The position numbers and the translations under genes were made by a program. Below are positions 1 to 7,945 of a stretch of 53,088 nucleotides of DNA, in pieces. The notes beneath the pieces were generated by a model. That model was not told the origin of the DNA, did no database searches, and saw only the letters and a program-made list of their open reading frames with translations. The DNA is from Xanthobacteraceae bacterium. Its GTDB lineage: Bacteria > Pseudomonadota > Alphaproteobacteria > Rhizobiales > Xanthobacteraceae. The stretch spans positions 1 through 53,088 of the forward strand of contig JAIESI010000256.1 in assembly GCA_019746135.1 (NCBI GenBank), in the 5' to 3' direction. How positions within the stretch are numbered: the stretch's first letter is position 1; each line of letters opens with the position of its first letter.

Positions 1-107
1 TCCTGACCATCGTGATCCAACCCCCGCGCGACGCAGAGCGGCTGCGGGCCAATCCGCTTGGGATCTACGTCAACGCAATAAACTGGTCGCGGGAGATGGG
101 GCAATGA
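1..107 (+). CDS. trbF: Conjugal transfer protein TrbF, C-terminal end only
   Basis: An open frame enters from the left edge and stops with TGA at 105–107. The visible 34 residues end in YVNAINWSREMGQ, which is the characteristic C-terminus of TrbF, the VirB8-like inner-membrane component of the mating-pair formation apparatus. The stop overlaps the trbG start in an ATGA arrangement, which is expected for trbF–trbG coupling. Only the tail is present, so nothing can be said about the membrane segment or the integrity of the gene. Confidence 0.85.
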   Translation, partial: LTIVIQPPRDAERLRANPLGIYVNAINWSREMGQ

Positions 108-985
108 GAGATCATCTCCGCCGACCCGCGAGCCGTGGCATCCGCCTATCAGGCTCTGCGCTTTTACTGATTTCCGGATTGACGCTGGCCGGCTGCGCGA
201 CCAACCGACCGCCGCAGATCAGCTACGACGCCGATGTACCGCCGCTTCCGCCTGTGCCGACTGCCGTCACGGAGGCGCCCCCAAGGCCGCTTCACACACC
301 GCCCGCCTGGACACCCGCGCGCGGTGGCGCTGCCGCAGGGACGCCGGCCGGCCGCGTGGAGAATGCCAATGCCGCCGCACGCGTCGAGCCACGTCGCGAG
401 GGCTACTTCAACTCGATCCAGATCTATCCCTGGAGCGAGGGCGCGCTCTATCAAGTCTATGCCGCTCCCGGACAGATCACCAACATCGCGCTGGAACCCG
501 GCGAAAGCCTGACCGGCGCCGGCCCGATCGCTGCGGGCGACACAGCGCGCTGGATCATCGGCGACACCGAGAGCGGCTCGGGCATAACCCGGCGCGTCCA
601 TGTCCTTGTGAAGCCGACACGGCCAGACATCACGACCAATCTGGTCATCACCACCGACCGGCGCATCTACATGATCGAGCTGCGCTCGGGCGAACGCCCC
701 TATATGCCGGCCGTCGCCTGGGCCTATCCGCCGCCGCCCGCCTCGCAGAGACAGGTGGTGCCCGCCACGCCAGTGATCCCGGCCGTTGCGGCACGGAACT
801 ATCGCTACGGCCTCACGGGCGACACGCCGCCATGGCGGCCAATCTCGGTCTATGATGACGGGCGCCGCGTCTATGTCGAGTTCCCGCGTGGGATCGTTCA
901 GGGCGAGATGCCGCCGCTCCTCGGCAGCGGCGAGCGCCAGCAGACGGTCCGGATCGTTCGCACCGATGGGAGGCCCGCGTCATGA
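104..985 (+). CDS. trbG: P-type conjugative transfer protein TrbG (VirB9-like)
   Basis: This 293-residue protein has an N-terminal hydrophobic stretch ending in a lipobox (LTLAG-C, Cys31), so it is probably an outer-membrane-associated lipoprotein. A proline-rich linker (about 45–80) follows, then a VirB9/CagX-type domain from about residue 100 to the end. In type IV secretion TrbG is a subunit of the outer-membrane core with TrbI and forms the export channel. The length is normal. The gene overlaps trbF by four bases upstream and trbI by four bases downstream, so the three are probably translationally coupled. Confidence 0.92.
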   Translation: MRDHLRRPASRGIRLSGSALLLISGLTLAGCATNRPPQISYDADVPPLPPVPTAVTEAPPRPLHTPPAWTPARGGAAAGTPAGRVENANAAARVEPRREGYFNSIQIYPWSEGALYQVYAAPGQITNIALEPGESLTGAGPIAAGDTARWIIGDTESGSGITRRVHVLVKPTRPDITTNLVITTDRRIYMIELRSGERPYMPAVAWAYPPPPASQRQVVPATPVIPAVAARNYRYGLTGDTPPWRPISVYDDGRRVYVEFPRGIVQGEMPPLLGSGERQQTVRIVRTDGRPAS

Positions 986-2181
986 GCGAGCGCGACACGC
1001 AGAGCGGTGCCGACGCACCGCTGGTTGGCACACAGCCCGGCGACGCCGCTGCGCCCATGCGACTGCGCGCGGAACCGCCCCGGGTCACACGCCTGTCGCG
1101 CAAGGTGCTGGGCGGTGTCAGCCTCGTCGCCGCCCTCGGGGTCGGTGGTGCGCTCATCTATGCGCTTCAGACGCGCAACATCGGCCCTGGCAGTGAGGAG
1201 CTCTACTCCACGCAGAACCGGCGAACCGCGGACGGGCTCGCCGGCCTGCCACGCGACTACACCGGCCCGGTGCTCGGGCCTCCGCTGCCCGGGGATCTGG
1301 GGCGCCCCATCCTCGATGCGCAGAATCGTGGCCAGCCCGTCACGCCGCCGATGGCGGCAGCGCCTACCGTCGATCCGGTCGAGCAGCGCAGGCGCGCGGA
1401 AGAAGAAGCTGCCCGAACGAGCCGCGTCTTCTTCCAGACGGAGGCGCGCGCCGCAGCTCCGATTGCGACAGTTGGCGGACCGGGCAGCCCGAGCGTCGCC
1501 GGTCTGGGCCTTCCGGGCCAGCCAGGCGCACCGACGGCGCAGGATCGCCAGCTCGCATTCCTGAATGCGGGCGTGGACCGCCGCACCGTCTCGCCAGATC
1601 GCGTGATGGCTCCGGCATCGCCCTATGTGCTTCAGACCGGCGCCGTCATCGCCGCGGCCCTCATCACGGGCATCCGATCCGACCTGCCGGGCCAGATCAC
1701 CGCGCAGGTCACGGAGCATGTCTACGACAGCCCCACCGGGCGCATCCTGCTCGTCCCGCAGGGCACGCGGCTGATCGGCGAGTACAGCAACGACGTCGGC
1801 TTCGGTCAGCGCCGGGTGCTGCTGGTCTGGAAGCGGCTCATTCTGCCGAACGGCCGTTCGATTGTCCTGGAACGTCAACCCGGAGCCGACGCGCAAGGCT
1901 ATGCGGGTCTGCAGGATGGCGTCGATTATCACTGGTGGGATCTCGCCAAGGCTGCCGGCCTGTCGACCCTGCTGTCGGTAGGCGCCGAACTCGCCGTTGA
2001 CGATCAGGATCGGCTGCTCCGAGCGATCCGCAACGGTGCACAAGACACGATCAACGACGCCGGCCAGCAGATCATCCGTCGGCAGCTCAATGTCGCGCCG
2101 ACCCTGACGATCAGACCGGGGTTCCCCGTGCGTGTCATCGTCACCCGCGACCTCGTGCTCGAACCTTATGGAGGGTTGTGA
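982..2181 (+). CDS. trbI: Conjugal transfer protein TrbI (VirB10-like)
   Basis: This 399-residue protein has a cytoplasmic N-terminal tail, one membrane segment at about residues 42–62, a long Pro/Ala-rich periplasmic linker and a VirB10-type C-terminal domain from about residue 200. That domain carries the conserved stretches LPGQITAQVTEHVYDS and ILLVPQGTRLIGEY. VirB10 proteins span both membranes and couple inner-membrane energy to opening of the outer-membrane channel. The ATG overlaps the trbG stop (ATGA), and the downstream DUF2274 gene overlaps in the same way. No truncation is seen. Confidence 0.95.
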   Translation: MSERDTQSGADAPLVGTQPGDAAAPMRLRAEPPRVTRLSRKVLGGVSLVAALGVGGALIYALQTRNIGPGSEELYSTQNRRTADGLAGLPRDYTGPVLGPPLPGDLGRPILDAQNRGQPVTPPMAAAPTVDPVEQRRRAEEEAARTSRVFFQTEARAAAPIATVGGPGSPSVAGLGLPGQPGAPTAQDRQLAFLNAGVDRRTVSPDRVMAPASPYVLQTGAVIAAALITGIRSDLPGQITAQVTEHVYDSPTGRILLVPQGTRLIGEYSNDVGFGQRRVLLVWKRLILPNGRSIVLERQPGADAQGYAGLQDGVDYHWWDLAKAAGLSTLLSVGAELAVDDQDRLLRAIRNGAQDTINDAGQQIIRRQLNVAPTLTIRPGFPVRVIVTRDLVLEPYGGL

Positions 2182-2435
2182 TGACCAAGCTGAAGCTCGG
2201 CCCGATCATCGACGACAAGCCGGTGAAAGTGACGATTGAACTCCCTGCGCAGTTGCATCGCGACCTCGTCGCCTACGCCGCAGCACTCGGCCGCGAACAA
2301 GGCCAGACCATCGGCGACCCGACAAAGCTGATCGTGCCCATGCTCGAGCGCTTCATTGCAACCGATCGGGGGTTCGCCCGCGCGCGCCGCGATAGCGGTC
2401 AGCACGCACCTCGCGCCGCAGCTCATGGCGGATGA
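2178..2435 (+). CDS. DUF2274 protein at the end of the trb operon
   Basis: This 85-residue protein begins MTKLKLGPIIDDKPVKVTIE and matches the DUF2274 family, which is almost always found directly after trbI in proteobacterial conjugative islands. Its basic, beta-then-helix pattern (VTIELPAQLHRDLVAYA) resembles ribbon-helix-helix DNA-binding proteins, so a regulatory or DNA-processing role is plausible but unproven. It overlaps the trbI stop by four bases. The family-like part ends near ARRD. The last 15 or so residues lie over the convergent LysR gene (2353–2435 shared) and may be a recent extension. Confidence 0.85.
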   Translation: MMTKLKLGPIIDDKPVKVTIELPAQLHRDLVAYAAALGREQGQTIGDPTKLIVPMLERFIATDRGFARARRDSGQHAPRAAAHGG

Positions 2436-3351
2436 GGCGCGGGCGGACGAACCTCGCCTGGTCCTTCTCTGAGAAGGACTTCGACAATGTGAGCAGATGT
2501 TCGAGATCCCTGTGGAGAGTCCCACGCGAATGGACCGCGCCATAGCGAAGCATGGCGTCCTCGATCGGACGGAAGGTGACGCCGGATAGGCCAGAACGTA
2601 CATGAGCGCTGCCCGCGATGGTGACGCCGCCGCCGTGGGCGACGATCTGCATCAACGACTCCCGCGTCACAGACAACTGCTCGACGCGCAGTGCATTACG
2701 CGGAGCCTTGAGTTGCCGCTCCAGATACGCCTTCGCGAAATCGCCCGTCACCAGGTCAGTCACCACGAAATGGCGATCGCGCAGATCGGACCATCGAATT
2801 GCCTTCTGGTCGGCGAGCGGGTCACCTTCCGGCATGGCCAGGTAGACGGGCTCTTCCCAAAGATGGGTGATGGCATAGCCCTGCCCAGGCGGAGCCTCGG
2901 CAACAACACCAATATCCAACTGCCCACGCCGCACGGCCGCGATGAGGTCAGGCGTACTTGCCTCAATGAAGCGCAGGCGGGTGCCCGGCCTGTCGCACCG
3001 AAAGGCGCCGAAGAGTTCCGGCAGAAACCCCATGGTCAGTGGCCCGAAGACGCCGATCGTGAGATATCGCCCTTTCGCCGCCCCGGTCCGCGCGCGTGCG
3101 AGTGCCGAACCGATCTGATGTGCGCCGGGGCTGGCTTGGTGCAGAAACTGCTTGCCGATCTCCGTGAGGTCGACGCCAGCGCTGTGACGGCGGAACAGCT
3201 TGGCACCGATCTCATCCTCGACATCACGGATGCGCCGGCTGATCGCCGACTGCTCGACGCCGAGGTCCTGAGCCGCGCGCCGGAAGCTGCCGCTCTCAGC
3301 CGCGGCCATGATGTAACGCACATGGCGTAGCTCGATCTTCGATCTCGGCAC
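2353..3351 (-). CDS. LysR-family transcriptional regulator
   Basis: This 332-residue protein has an N-terminal winged helix-turn-helix (about 5–65, with AAESGSFRRAAQDLGVEQSA and RRIRDVEDEIGAKLF) and a LysR substrate-binding domain (about 90–300). LysR proteins act as ligand-responsive dimers, and genes of this type commonly sit beside trb operons, so control of transfer is plausible. It is about 30 residues longer than typical. The extra Arg-rich C-terminus is encoded antisense to the end of the DUF2274 gene. A perfect palindrome lies 16 bases upstream of its start and is a candidate autoregulatory site. It is divergent from the AlpA-like gene. Confidence 0.9.
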   Translation of the reverse strand: MPRSKIELRHVRYIMAAAESGSFRRAAQDLGVEQSAISRRIRDVEDEIGAKLFRRHSAGVDLTEIGKQFLHQASPGAHQIGSALARARTGAAKGRYLTIGVFGPLTMGFLPELFGAFRCDRPGTRLRFIEASTPDLIAAVRRGQLDIGVVAEAPPGQGYAITHLWEEPVYLAMPEGDPLADQKAIRWSDLRDRHFVVTDLVTGDFAKAYLERQLKAPRNALRVEQLSVTRESLMQIVAHGGGVTIAGSAHVRSGLSGVTFRPIEDAMLRYGAVHSRGTLHRDLEHLLTLSKSFSEKDQARFVRPRLIRHELRREVRADRYRGARGRTPDRLQ

Positions 3352-3366
3352 GATGGTTCCCCATTA

Positions 3367-3382
3367 TGCAAAGGTCTTTGCA
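3367..3382. promoter_or_regulatory. Palindromic candidate operator upstream of the LysR gene
   Basis: The sequence TGCAAAG-GT-CTTTGCA is a perfect 7-bp inverted repeat with a 2-bp centre, 16 bases before the LysR start codon. LysR proteins usually bind an interrupted palindrome near their own start, so this is a good candidate operator. It lacks the textbook T-N11-A spacing, so another regulator could be the true ligand. Confidence 0.5.
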
Positions 3383-3763
3383 AACGTCGCCCCGTCAGCC
3401 CCCGAGAACTGTTCCGATCAGATTATGGGTCTTCTGCGTCTCCTCGCTACCGCCGCCAACGAAATCCTTAAGTGTCACACATTCGACTGTTCCTACGTCG
3501 CTAGCGGACTTCTGGATCGCATCTCGCCGGTGCAAGCAGTAAATGGTGCGTGATGTGAACAGAACAATTACGGCGCGGAACGGGTGCGGCGAGTCGTGCA
3601 GATTCTGTGGGCTGACGGATATCCGGCCGCACTGTCAGGACTGATAAGGACCCGCCGATTTCTACGCCAGAGTACGAGATTGCCGCACGCCACTCGGAAG
3701 GGACTTCCGGGATCGGCACCTATCGGTCTCAATCGCCAGCGACAGCCGCGAAGGAGATTGGGT
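3383..3763. promoter_or_regulatory. Divergent intergenic region between LysR and AlpA-like genes
   Basis: These 381 bases have no convincing coding sequence: the open frames lack family resemblance and ribosome-binding sites. The region must hold the two divergent promoters. A 6-bp inverted repeat (CGGAAG-GGA-CTTCCG, 3695–3709) sits 55 bases upstream of the AlpA-like start and may be an operator. A ribosome-binding site (AAGGAG, 3751–3756) precedes the AlpA-like ATG. The stretch is visibly less GC-rich than the flanking core genes. Confidence 0.4.
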
Positions 3764-4039
3764 ATGGGTCAGAGCGAGCCTTTGGAGATCAGGAAGACCA
3801 TCAGGCGGCACCAGCTGCGCGAGATGGTGCCCCTGGCCGACAGCACAATCTACGAGATGGAGCAGCGCGGCGAATTTCCACGCCGCTTCGCGCTGTCGCC
3901 GCGCTGCATCGTCTGGGATCTCGCCGAGGTCCACGCCTGGTTGCTGGCGCGGCGCGCGAAGCCGATCCAGCGCGCGCAGCACCCCGACGTGACGAAGCGC
4001 AAGTCCCGCCCGGTCAAAGCGCAGGATCGAGCGCGATAG
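3764..4039 (+). CDS. AlpA-like small DNA-binding protein (regulator/excisionase)
   Basis: This 91-residue protein has a MerR-type helix-turn-helix typical of the AlpA family: LREMVPLADSTIYEMEQRGEF followed by PRRFALSPRCIVWDLAEVHAW. AlpA-type proteins act as activators of, or excision factors for, P4-type integrases, and this one lies beside such an integrase. The start at 3764 was chosen because AAGGAG lies 8 bases upstream and the family homology begins there; the frame stays open further upstream to 3584. Its last 26 bases overlap the convergent integrase gene. Confidence 0.85.
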   Translation: MGQSEPLEIRKTIRRHQLREMVPLADSTIYEMEQRGEFPRRFALSPRCIVWDLAEVHAWLLARRAKPIQRAQHPDVTKRKSRPVKAQDRAR

Positions 4040-5270
4040 GCGGCATGACTGTCGGAAGCAGCGTCGGAACATACTTCCGGCCCTCGACCCACGCATCGAC
4101 GGTGTCGGCCCATTCCTGCATCATGTGGCGACGCTGAACCTCGTATTCCGCCTTGTTGTAGACGCCGCGAGATGAACGCCCGTCCTCGTGCGCCAGGCAC
4201 TTTTCGATCCAGTCGCGGTTGAAGCCCAGCTCATTGAGCAGCGTCGAGCCCGTGCGGCGCAGGTCATGCACGGTGAACGGCTCCAGCGGCAGCCCCCCCT
4301 TCTTGGCCTGTTCGACGACAGCGTAGGTGACCCGGTTGAAGGTCGCCCGCGACATCGGCGCGTCCGCGTCGTAGCGGGACGGCAGCAGATACCTTGAATT
4401 GCCGGCGCAGGTCTTGAGCGCGATCATGATGTCGAGGGTCTGCCGGCACAGGTAGACATTGTGAGGCTTCGACCGCTTCATGCGCTCCTTCGGGATCGTC
4501 CAGACGGCGTTTTCGAAATCCACCTCATCCCAGACCGCGTCCTGCAGCTCGCTCTTCCGGACCATGGTGAGGAGGTAGAGCTTCATGCCGAGACGGATCG
4601 TCGGCAGCGTCGCGACATGCTCGAGCTGCTTGAGCATGATGCGGATCTCGGTCGGCGACAGCGCCCTGTCCTTCGGCGTGAAGGTGGCGATCGAAGCAGG
4701 ACCAACGTCATCGGCCGGGTTCGCGACCTTTTCGCCGTGGAGAATGGCGAACGCGTAGATTTGCTTCAGGATATCCCGCACATGGATGGCCGTCGCCGGC
4801 GCACCACGTTCCACGATCTTGGCGCAGTGGGCACGCAGGTCATCAGGCGTGATCTCGGTCAGCAAACGGTTCCGCCAGACGGGCTTGAGTTCACGCTCGA
4901 AGATGGCGCGGCGCATGGCGCGCGTGCTGTCGGCCATGGGCGCGCCCGTCAGCCACTTCTCGCCGAACTCGCCGAAGCTCTTGGCCTCCTTGATCCGGCG
5001 CTTATCCCGCTGCTTCTCGATGGCGGGGGATCGCCCCTCGGCGATCATCCGTTTCGCATCCAGGCACAGTTCGCGCGCCCGGGCGAGTGAGATCCCATCC
5101 CGGGCGTACTTGCCGAGATGGACGGTCTCCCGCCTCCCGTTCAGCCGGTAGTCGAGCCTGAACGAAATGCCGCCCGTCGGTGCGACGCGCACATACATGC
5201 CGTCACGATCTGTCACCTTGTACATTTTGGCTTTTGGTTTCAGGCACTTGAGTGCTGCATCCGTCAACAT
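4014..5270 (-). CDS. P4-type tyrosine recombinase (integrase)
   Basis: This 418-residue site-specific recombinase has an N-terminal DUF4102 arm-binding domain (about 1–90), a SAM-like core-binding domain (about 95–185) and a C-terminal catalytic domain. All the catalytic residues are visible: Arg238 (MVRKSEL), His335 and Arg338 (HDLRRT), His361 (LAHEDG) and the nucleophile Tyr371 (GVYNKAEY). It appears intact. It starts about 300 bases from the guaA stop and reads into the element, as expected for an integrase at an attachment site. It would insert and, with the AlpA-like protein, excise the conjugative element. Confidence 0.95.
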   Translation of the reverse strand: MLTDAALKCLKPKAKMYKVTDRDGMYVRVAPTGGISFRLDYRLNGRRETVHLGKYARDGISLARARELCLDAKRMIAEGRSPAIEKQRDKRRIKEAKSFGEFGEKWLTGAPMADSTRAMRRAIFERELKPVWRNRLLTEITPDDLRAHCAKIVERGAPATAIHVRDILKQIYAFAILHGEKVANPADDVGPASIATFTPKDRALSPTEIRIMLKQLEHVATLPTIRLGMKLYLLTMVRKSELQDAVWDEVDFENAVWTIPKERMKRSKPHNVYLCRQTLDIMIALKTCAGNSRYLLPSRYDADAPMSRATFNRVTYAVVEQAKKGGLPLEPFTVHDLRRTGSTLLNELGFNRDWIEKCLAHEDGRSSRGVYNKAEYEVQRRHMMQEWADTVDAWVEGRKYVPTLLPTVMPPIALDPAL

Positions 5271-5293
5271 TTGGGCCTCCTCGCGGAAAAAGG

Positions 5294-5400
5294 ACCGTCA
5301 CGCGGTTTTTGGAGGCTTTTGACGGAATTATCTCTTTGTGTTCAGCGCGTTAGGCTGAAAAAAGTACCGTCATGGGCCTCGGTCGCTGTGACGGTACTTT
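5294..5400. promoter_or_regulatory. Cluster of CCGTCA motifs: putative integrase arm sites / int promoter region
   Basis: Upstream of the integrase start the motif ACCGTCA occurs at 5294–5300 and 5366–5372, with reverse copies TGACGG at 5320–5325 and TGACGGT at 5389–5395. The last pair forms a perfect 12-bp inverted repeat (AAAGTACCGTCA at 5361–5372, TGACGGTACTTT at 5389–5400; 16-bp spacer). Repeated short motifs between int and the attachment core are typical of tyrosine-recombinase arm sites. The large inverted repeat could instead be an operator for int. The rest of the gap to 5564 is AT-richer and has no gene. Confidence 0.5.
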
Positions 5401-5564
5401 CGATTTTCCGGATTATCAACGGGGGCCGGGTCCGTCATCAGACACGACAGACGCGTTCCATGCCCACCGATAGACATCGATAGGCGTCGGATCGATTAGT
5501 TTTGTTTTTCAGTGGTTTAGAGCGTATTCTGGCGTAGTTTCGGATACCCTCGGATGGGCAAAAA

Positions 5565-5590
5565 TTATTCCCACTCGATCGTGCCGGGCG
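5565..5590. other. Probable attachment site at the 3' end of guaA
   Basis: The last codons of guaA (…GTIEWE, stop) lie directly next to the integrase-containing region, and islands of this kind recombine within this conserved 3' end while restoring the reading frame. The core is therefore expected here. No second copy of ATTCCCACTCGATCG was found in the window, so the position is inferred from context only. Confidence 0.4.
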
Positions 5591-7127
5591 GCTTGCTCGT
5601 CACGTCATAAACGACGCGGTTGACGCCCTTGACCTCGTTGATGATCCGCGTCGCCACCTGGCCGATGAACTTCATGTCGAACGGATAGAAATCCGCCGTC
5701 ATGCCGTCGGTCGAGGTCACCGCGCGCAGGCCGACGACGAAATCGTAGGTGCGGCCGTCGCCCATCACGCCGACGGTCTTCACCGGCAGGATCACCGCGA
5801 AGGCCTGCCAGATCTCGTCGTAGAGCCCGGCCTTGCGGATCTCGTCGATGTAGATCGCGTCGGCGAGCCGCAGGATGTCGAGCTTCTCGGGCGTGATCTC
5901 GCCCGGGCAGCGGATCGCGAGCCCCGGGCCCGGGAACGGATGGCGGCCGACGAACACGTCGGGCAGGCCGAGCTCGCGGCCGAGCGCGCGCACCTCGTCC
6001 TTGAACAATTCGCGCAGCGGCTCGACCAGCTTCATGTTCATGCGCGCGGGCAAGCCGCCGACATTGTGGTGCGACTTGATCGTCACCGACGGCCCGCCGG
6101 TGAACGACACGCTTTCGATCACGTCGGGATAGAGCGTGCCCTGGGCGAGGAAATCCGCGCCGCCGATTTTCGTCGCCTCGGCCTCGAACACGTCGATGAA
6201 CAGCTTGCCTATGGTCTTGCGCTTGGCTTCCGGGTCGGTGGTGCCGGCGAGCGCGCCGAGGAACTCCCGTGACGCGTCCACATGCACCAGCGGGATGTTG
6301 TAATGGCCGCGGAACAGGTCGACGACGGTCTTGCCCTCGTCGAGGCGCAGGAGCCCGTGGTCGACGAACACGCAGGTGAGCTGGTCGCCGATCGCCTCGT
6401 GGATGAGCACCGCCGCGACCGCCGAGTCGACGCCGCCCGAGAGGCCGCAGATCACCCTGCCCTTGCCGACCTGGGCCCTGATCTTCTCGATCGCCTCCTC
6501 GCGGAACGCGCGCATGGTCCAGTCGCCGCGGCACTGCGCGATCTTGCGCACGAAGTTGCGCAGCAGCTGCGCGCCCTGCGGCGTGTGCATCACCTCGAGA
6601 TGGAATTGCGTGGCGTAGAAGCCGCGCTTCTCGTCGGCGATCATGGCGATCGGCGCGTTCGGCGAGGTGCCGACCACGCGGAAGCCCGGGGGCAGCCGCG
6701 TCACGCGGTCGCCGTGGCTCATCCAGACCGGATACTTCTCGCCCTTCTTCCAGACGCCCTCGAACAGCGGCGTGTCCTCGGTGACCAGAACCTCGGCGCG
6801 GCCGAACTCGCGGTGGTGGCCGCCCTCGACCTCGCCGCCGAGCTGGTGCGCCATGGCCTGCTCGCCGTAGCAGATGCCGAGCACGGGGACGCCGGCCTCG
6901 AAGATCATCTTCGGCGCCGCCGGCGCGTCCTTGTCGAGCACCGAGGCGGGCCCGCCGGACAGGATCACGGCGCGGGGCTTCATCGCCAGGAACGCCTCGG
7001 CCGCCTTCTGGAACGGCACGATCTCGCAATAGACCTTCTCCTCGCGCACCCGCCGCGCGATGAGCTGGGTCACCTGCGAGCCGAAATCGACGATGAGGAC
7101 CTTGTCGTGCGAGGTCTGCTCGGACAT
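5565..7127 (-). CDS. guaA: GMP synthase (glutamine-hydrolysing)
   Basis: This enzyme converts XMP, ATP and glutamine to GMP, the last step of guanine-nucleotide synthesis. The 520-residue protein has a class I glutamine amidotransferase domain (about 8–200; Cys86 in GICYGEQ, His176 and Glu178), an ATP-pyrophosphatase domain with the P-loop SGGVDS (230–235) and the C-terminal dimerisation domain ending in KPPGTIEWE. The usual QFHPE motif reads QFHLE here. The start at 7127 has a good GGAGGG site upstream; an in-frame ATG at 7214 would add 29 low-complexity residues. The gene is intact although a mobile element abuts its 3' end. Confidence 0.97.
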   Translation of the reverse strand: MSEQTSHDKVLIVDFGSQVTQLIARRVREEKVYCEIVPFQKAAEAFLAMKPRAVILSGGPASVLDKDAPAAPKMIFEAGVPVLGICYGEQAMAHQLGGEVEGGHHREFGRAEVLVTEDTPLFEGVWKKGEKYPVWMSHGDRVTRLPPGFRVVGTSPNAPIAMIADEKRGFYATQFHLEVMHTPQGAQLLRNFVRKIAQCRGDWTMRAFREEAIEKIRAQVGKGRVICGLSGGVDSAVAAVLIHEAIGDQLTCVFVDHGLLRLDEGKTVVDLFRGHYNIPLVHVDASREFLGALAGTTDPEAKRKTIGKLFIDVFEAEATKIGGADFLAQGTLYPDVIESVSFTGGPSVTIKSHHNVGGLPARMNMKLVEPLRELFKDEVRALGRELGLPDVFVGRHPFPGPGLAIRCPGEITPEKLDILRLADAIYIDEIRKAGLYDEIWQAFAVILPVKTVGVMGDGRTYDFVVGLRAVTSTDGMTADFYPFDMKFIGQVATRIINEVKGVNRVVYDVTSKPPGTIEWE

Positions 7128-7330
7128 CTGCGCCGCCCTCCCGCCGGATCGGGCGGCGGAATCCGCCGGGGACGTCCGGGAAGGGTTCTTGGCGGCTGCG
7201 GATGTCTGGGTCAAGGCGGGAACGATCCTGTCAGGAGGGCTGCCGGCCCCCGATTAGATAGCGGTCCGCACTCCCAAGCGTGAGGGTGGCGGGGCGCGAT
7301 TCCCGCCATTTTCCACACCTGTCCCGCGCC

Positions 7331-7753
7331 TCAGGTGCCGAACGGCCGCCTTCTGAACTCCTCCGGCGGCGGAGGCGGCAGCCAAACGCCCGGCCAGCGG
7401 CGCTCGAAGCCCGGAGGCGGCGGCACGAAGCGCACCGGCCGGGACGAGGCGGCTTCGGCGTCCGACCGGCCGGTGAACAGGATGGTCCGGTCCACCGCCG
7501 AATAGACCGCCTTCGCGTCCGGATCGCGGCGCGCGCAGGACCGCTCGAACTCGGCCAGATCCTTGTAAACCCGGGCGCTCTTCACCCTGGCATCGGCGTT
7601 TTGCGCCAGCGTCGAAAGGATCGAGCTGCGCAGGCCGTGGCAGGCCGCGTCGGCCGCCACGGTCGCCTGATGACTGATGTAAAGCGCGGCGCCGGCGGCG
7701 CAGGCTATCAGCCCGCCGCCCATGCGAACTGTCGCAAGCTTGGTCCAAACCAT
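7331..7753 (-). CDS. Small secreted or membrane-anchored hypothetical protein
   Basis: This 140-residue protein has one N-terminal hydrophobic segment (about 8–27), a middle region with two cysteines and a very proline-rich C-terminus (PPPPGFERRWPGVWLPPPPP). GAGGA lies 7–11 bases upstream of the ATG. No family is recognised. The layout suggests a signal-anchored periplasmic protein, with the proline tail perhaps a wall- or protein-contact region. It stands alone between the sugar dehydrogenase and guaA, all on the same strand. Confidence 0.65.
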   Translation of the reverse strand: MVWTKLATVRMGGGLIACAAGAALYISHQATVAADAACHGLRSSILSTLAQNADARVKSARVYKDLAEFERSCARRDPDAKAVYSAVDRTILFTGRSDAEAASSRPVRFVPPPPGFERRWPGVWLPPPPPEEFRRRPFGT

Positions 7754-7880
7754 CCCAGATCCTCATGGCTGGCACGTCGCCCGGAACAAATGCCACCGGA
7801 ACTTCGCGACTATTTTGTGCCCAATCCACGGCCGGTTCGGGACTGCCCGGGCGCGGCGGCCGAGGACGCCCCAGCAGGAA

Positions 7881-7908
7881 CGGCCGCAAGCCTGAAGGCT
7901 TGCGGCCG
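7881..7908 (-). terminator. Strong hairpin downstream of the sugar dehydrogenase gene
   Basis: A perfect 12-bp GC-rich stem (CGGCCGCAAGCC / GGCTTGCGGCCG) with a TGAA loop lies 37 bases past the stop of the 7946–9247 gene. The U-run after it on the minus strand is poor (TTCCTG), so it may be an mRNA-stabilising or weak intrinsic terminator. Confidence 0.55.
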
Positions 7909-7945
7909 CCACCGTTTCGCCGGCGCGTCCGGTCGCGCCGGAACC

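Larger units (their letters stand above)
1..5600. mobile_element. End of an integrative and conjugative element inserted at the guaA 3' end
   Basis: The block holds, in order, trbF (tail), trbG, trbI, a DUF2274 gene, a LysR regulator, an AlpA-like regulator and a P4-type integrase. This is the usual terminal layout of rhizobial trb-type conjugative islands. The integrase is the last gene before the intact 3' end of guaA, which is a known island insertion site. Gene content changes to housekeeping functions immediately beyond it. The other end, the rest of trb, the relaxase and any cargo lie left of the window. The exact boundary near 5565–5600 is inferred, because the matching repeat at the far end cannot be seen. 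Confidence 0.75.

Noticed and set aside
3353-3553. 66-codon plus-strand frame in the LysR/AlpA gap
   Set aside because: No ribosome-binding site, no homology pattern and it covers the likely promoter and operator.
7254-7889. 211-codon minus-strand frame over the 140-residue gene
   Set aside because: Arg/Gly-rich composition typical of a shadow frame; the overlapping 7331–7753 frame has a membrane segment and a ribosome-binding site.
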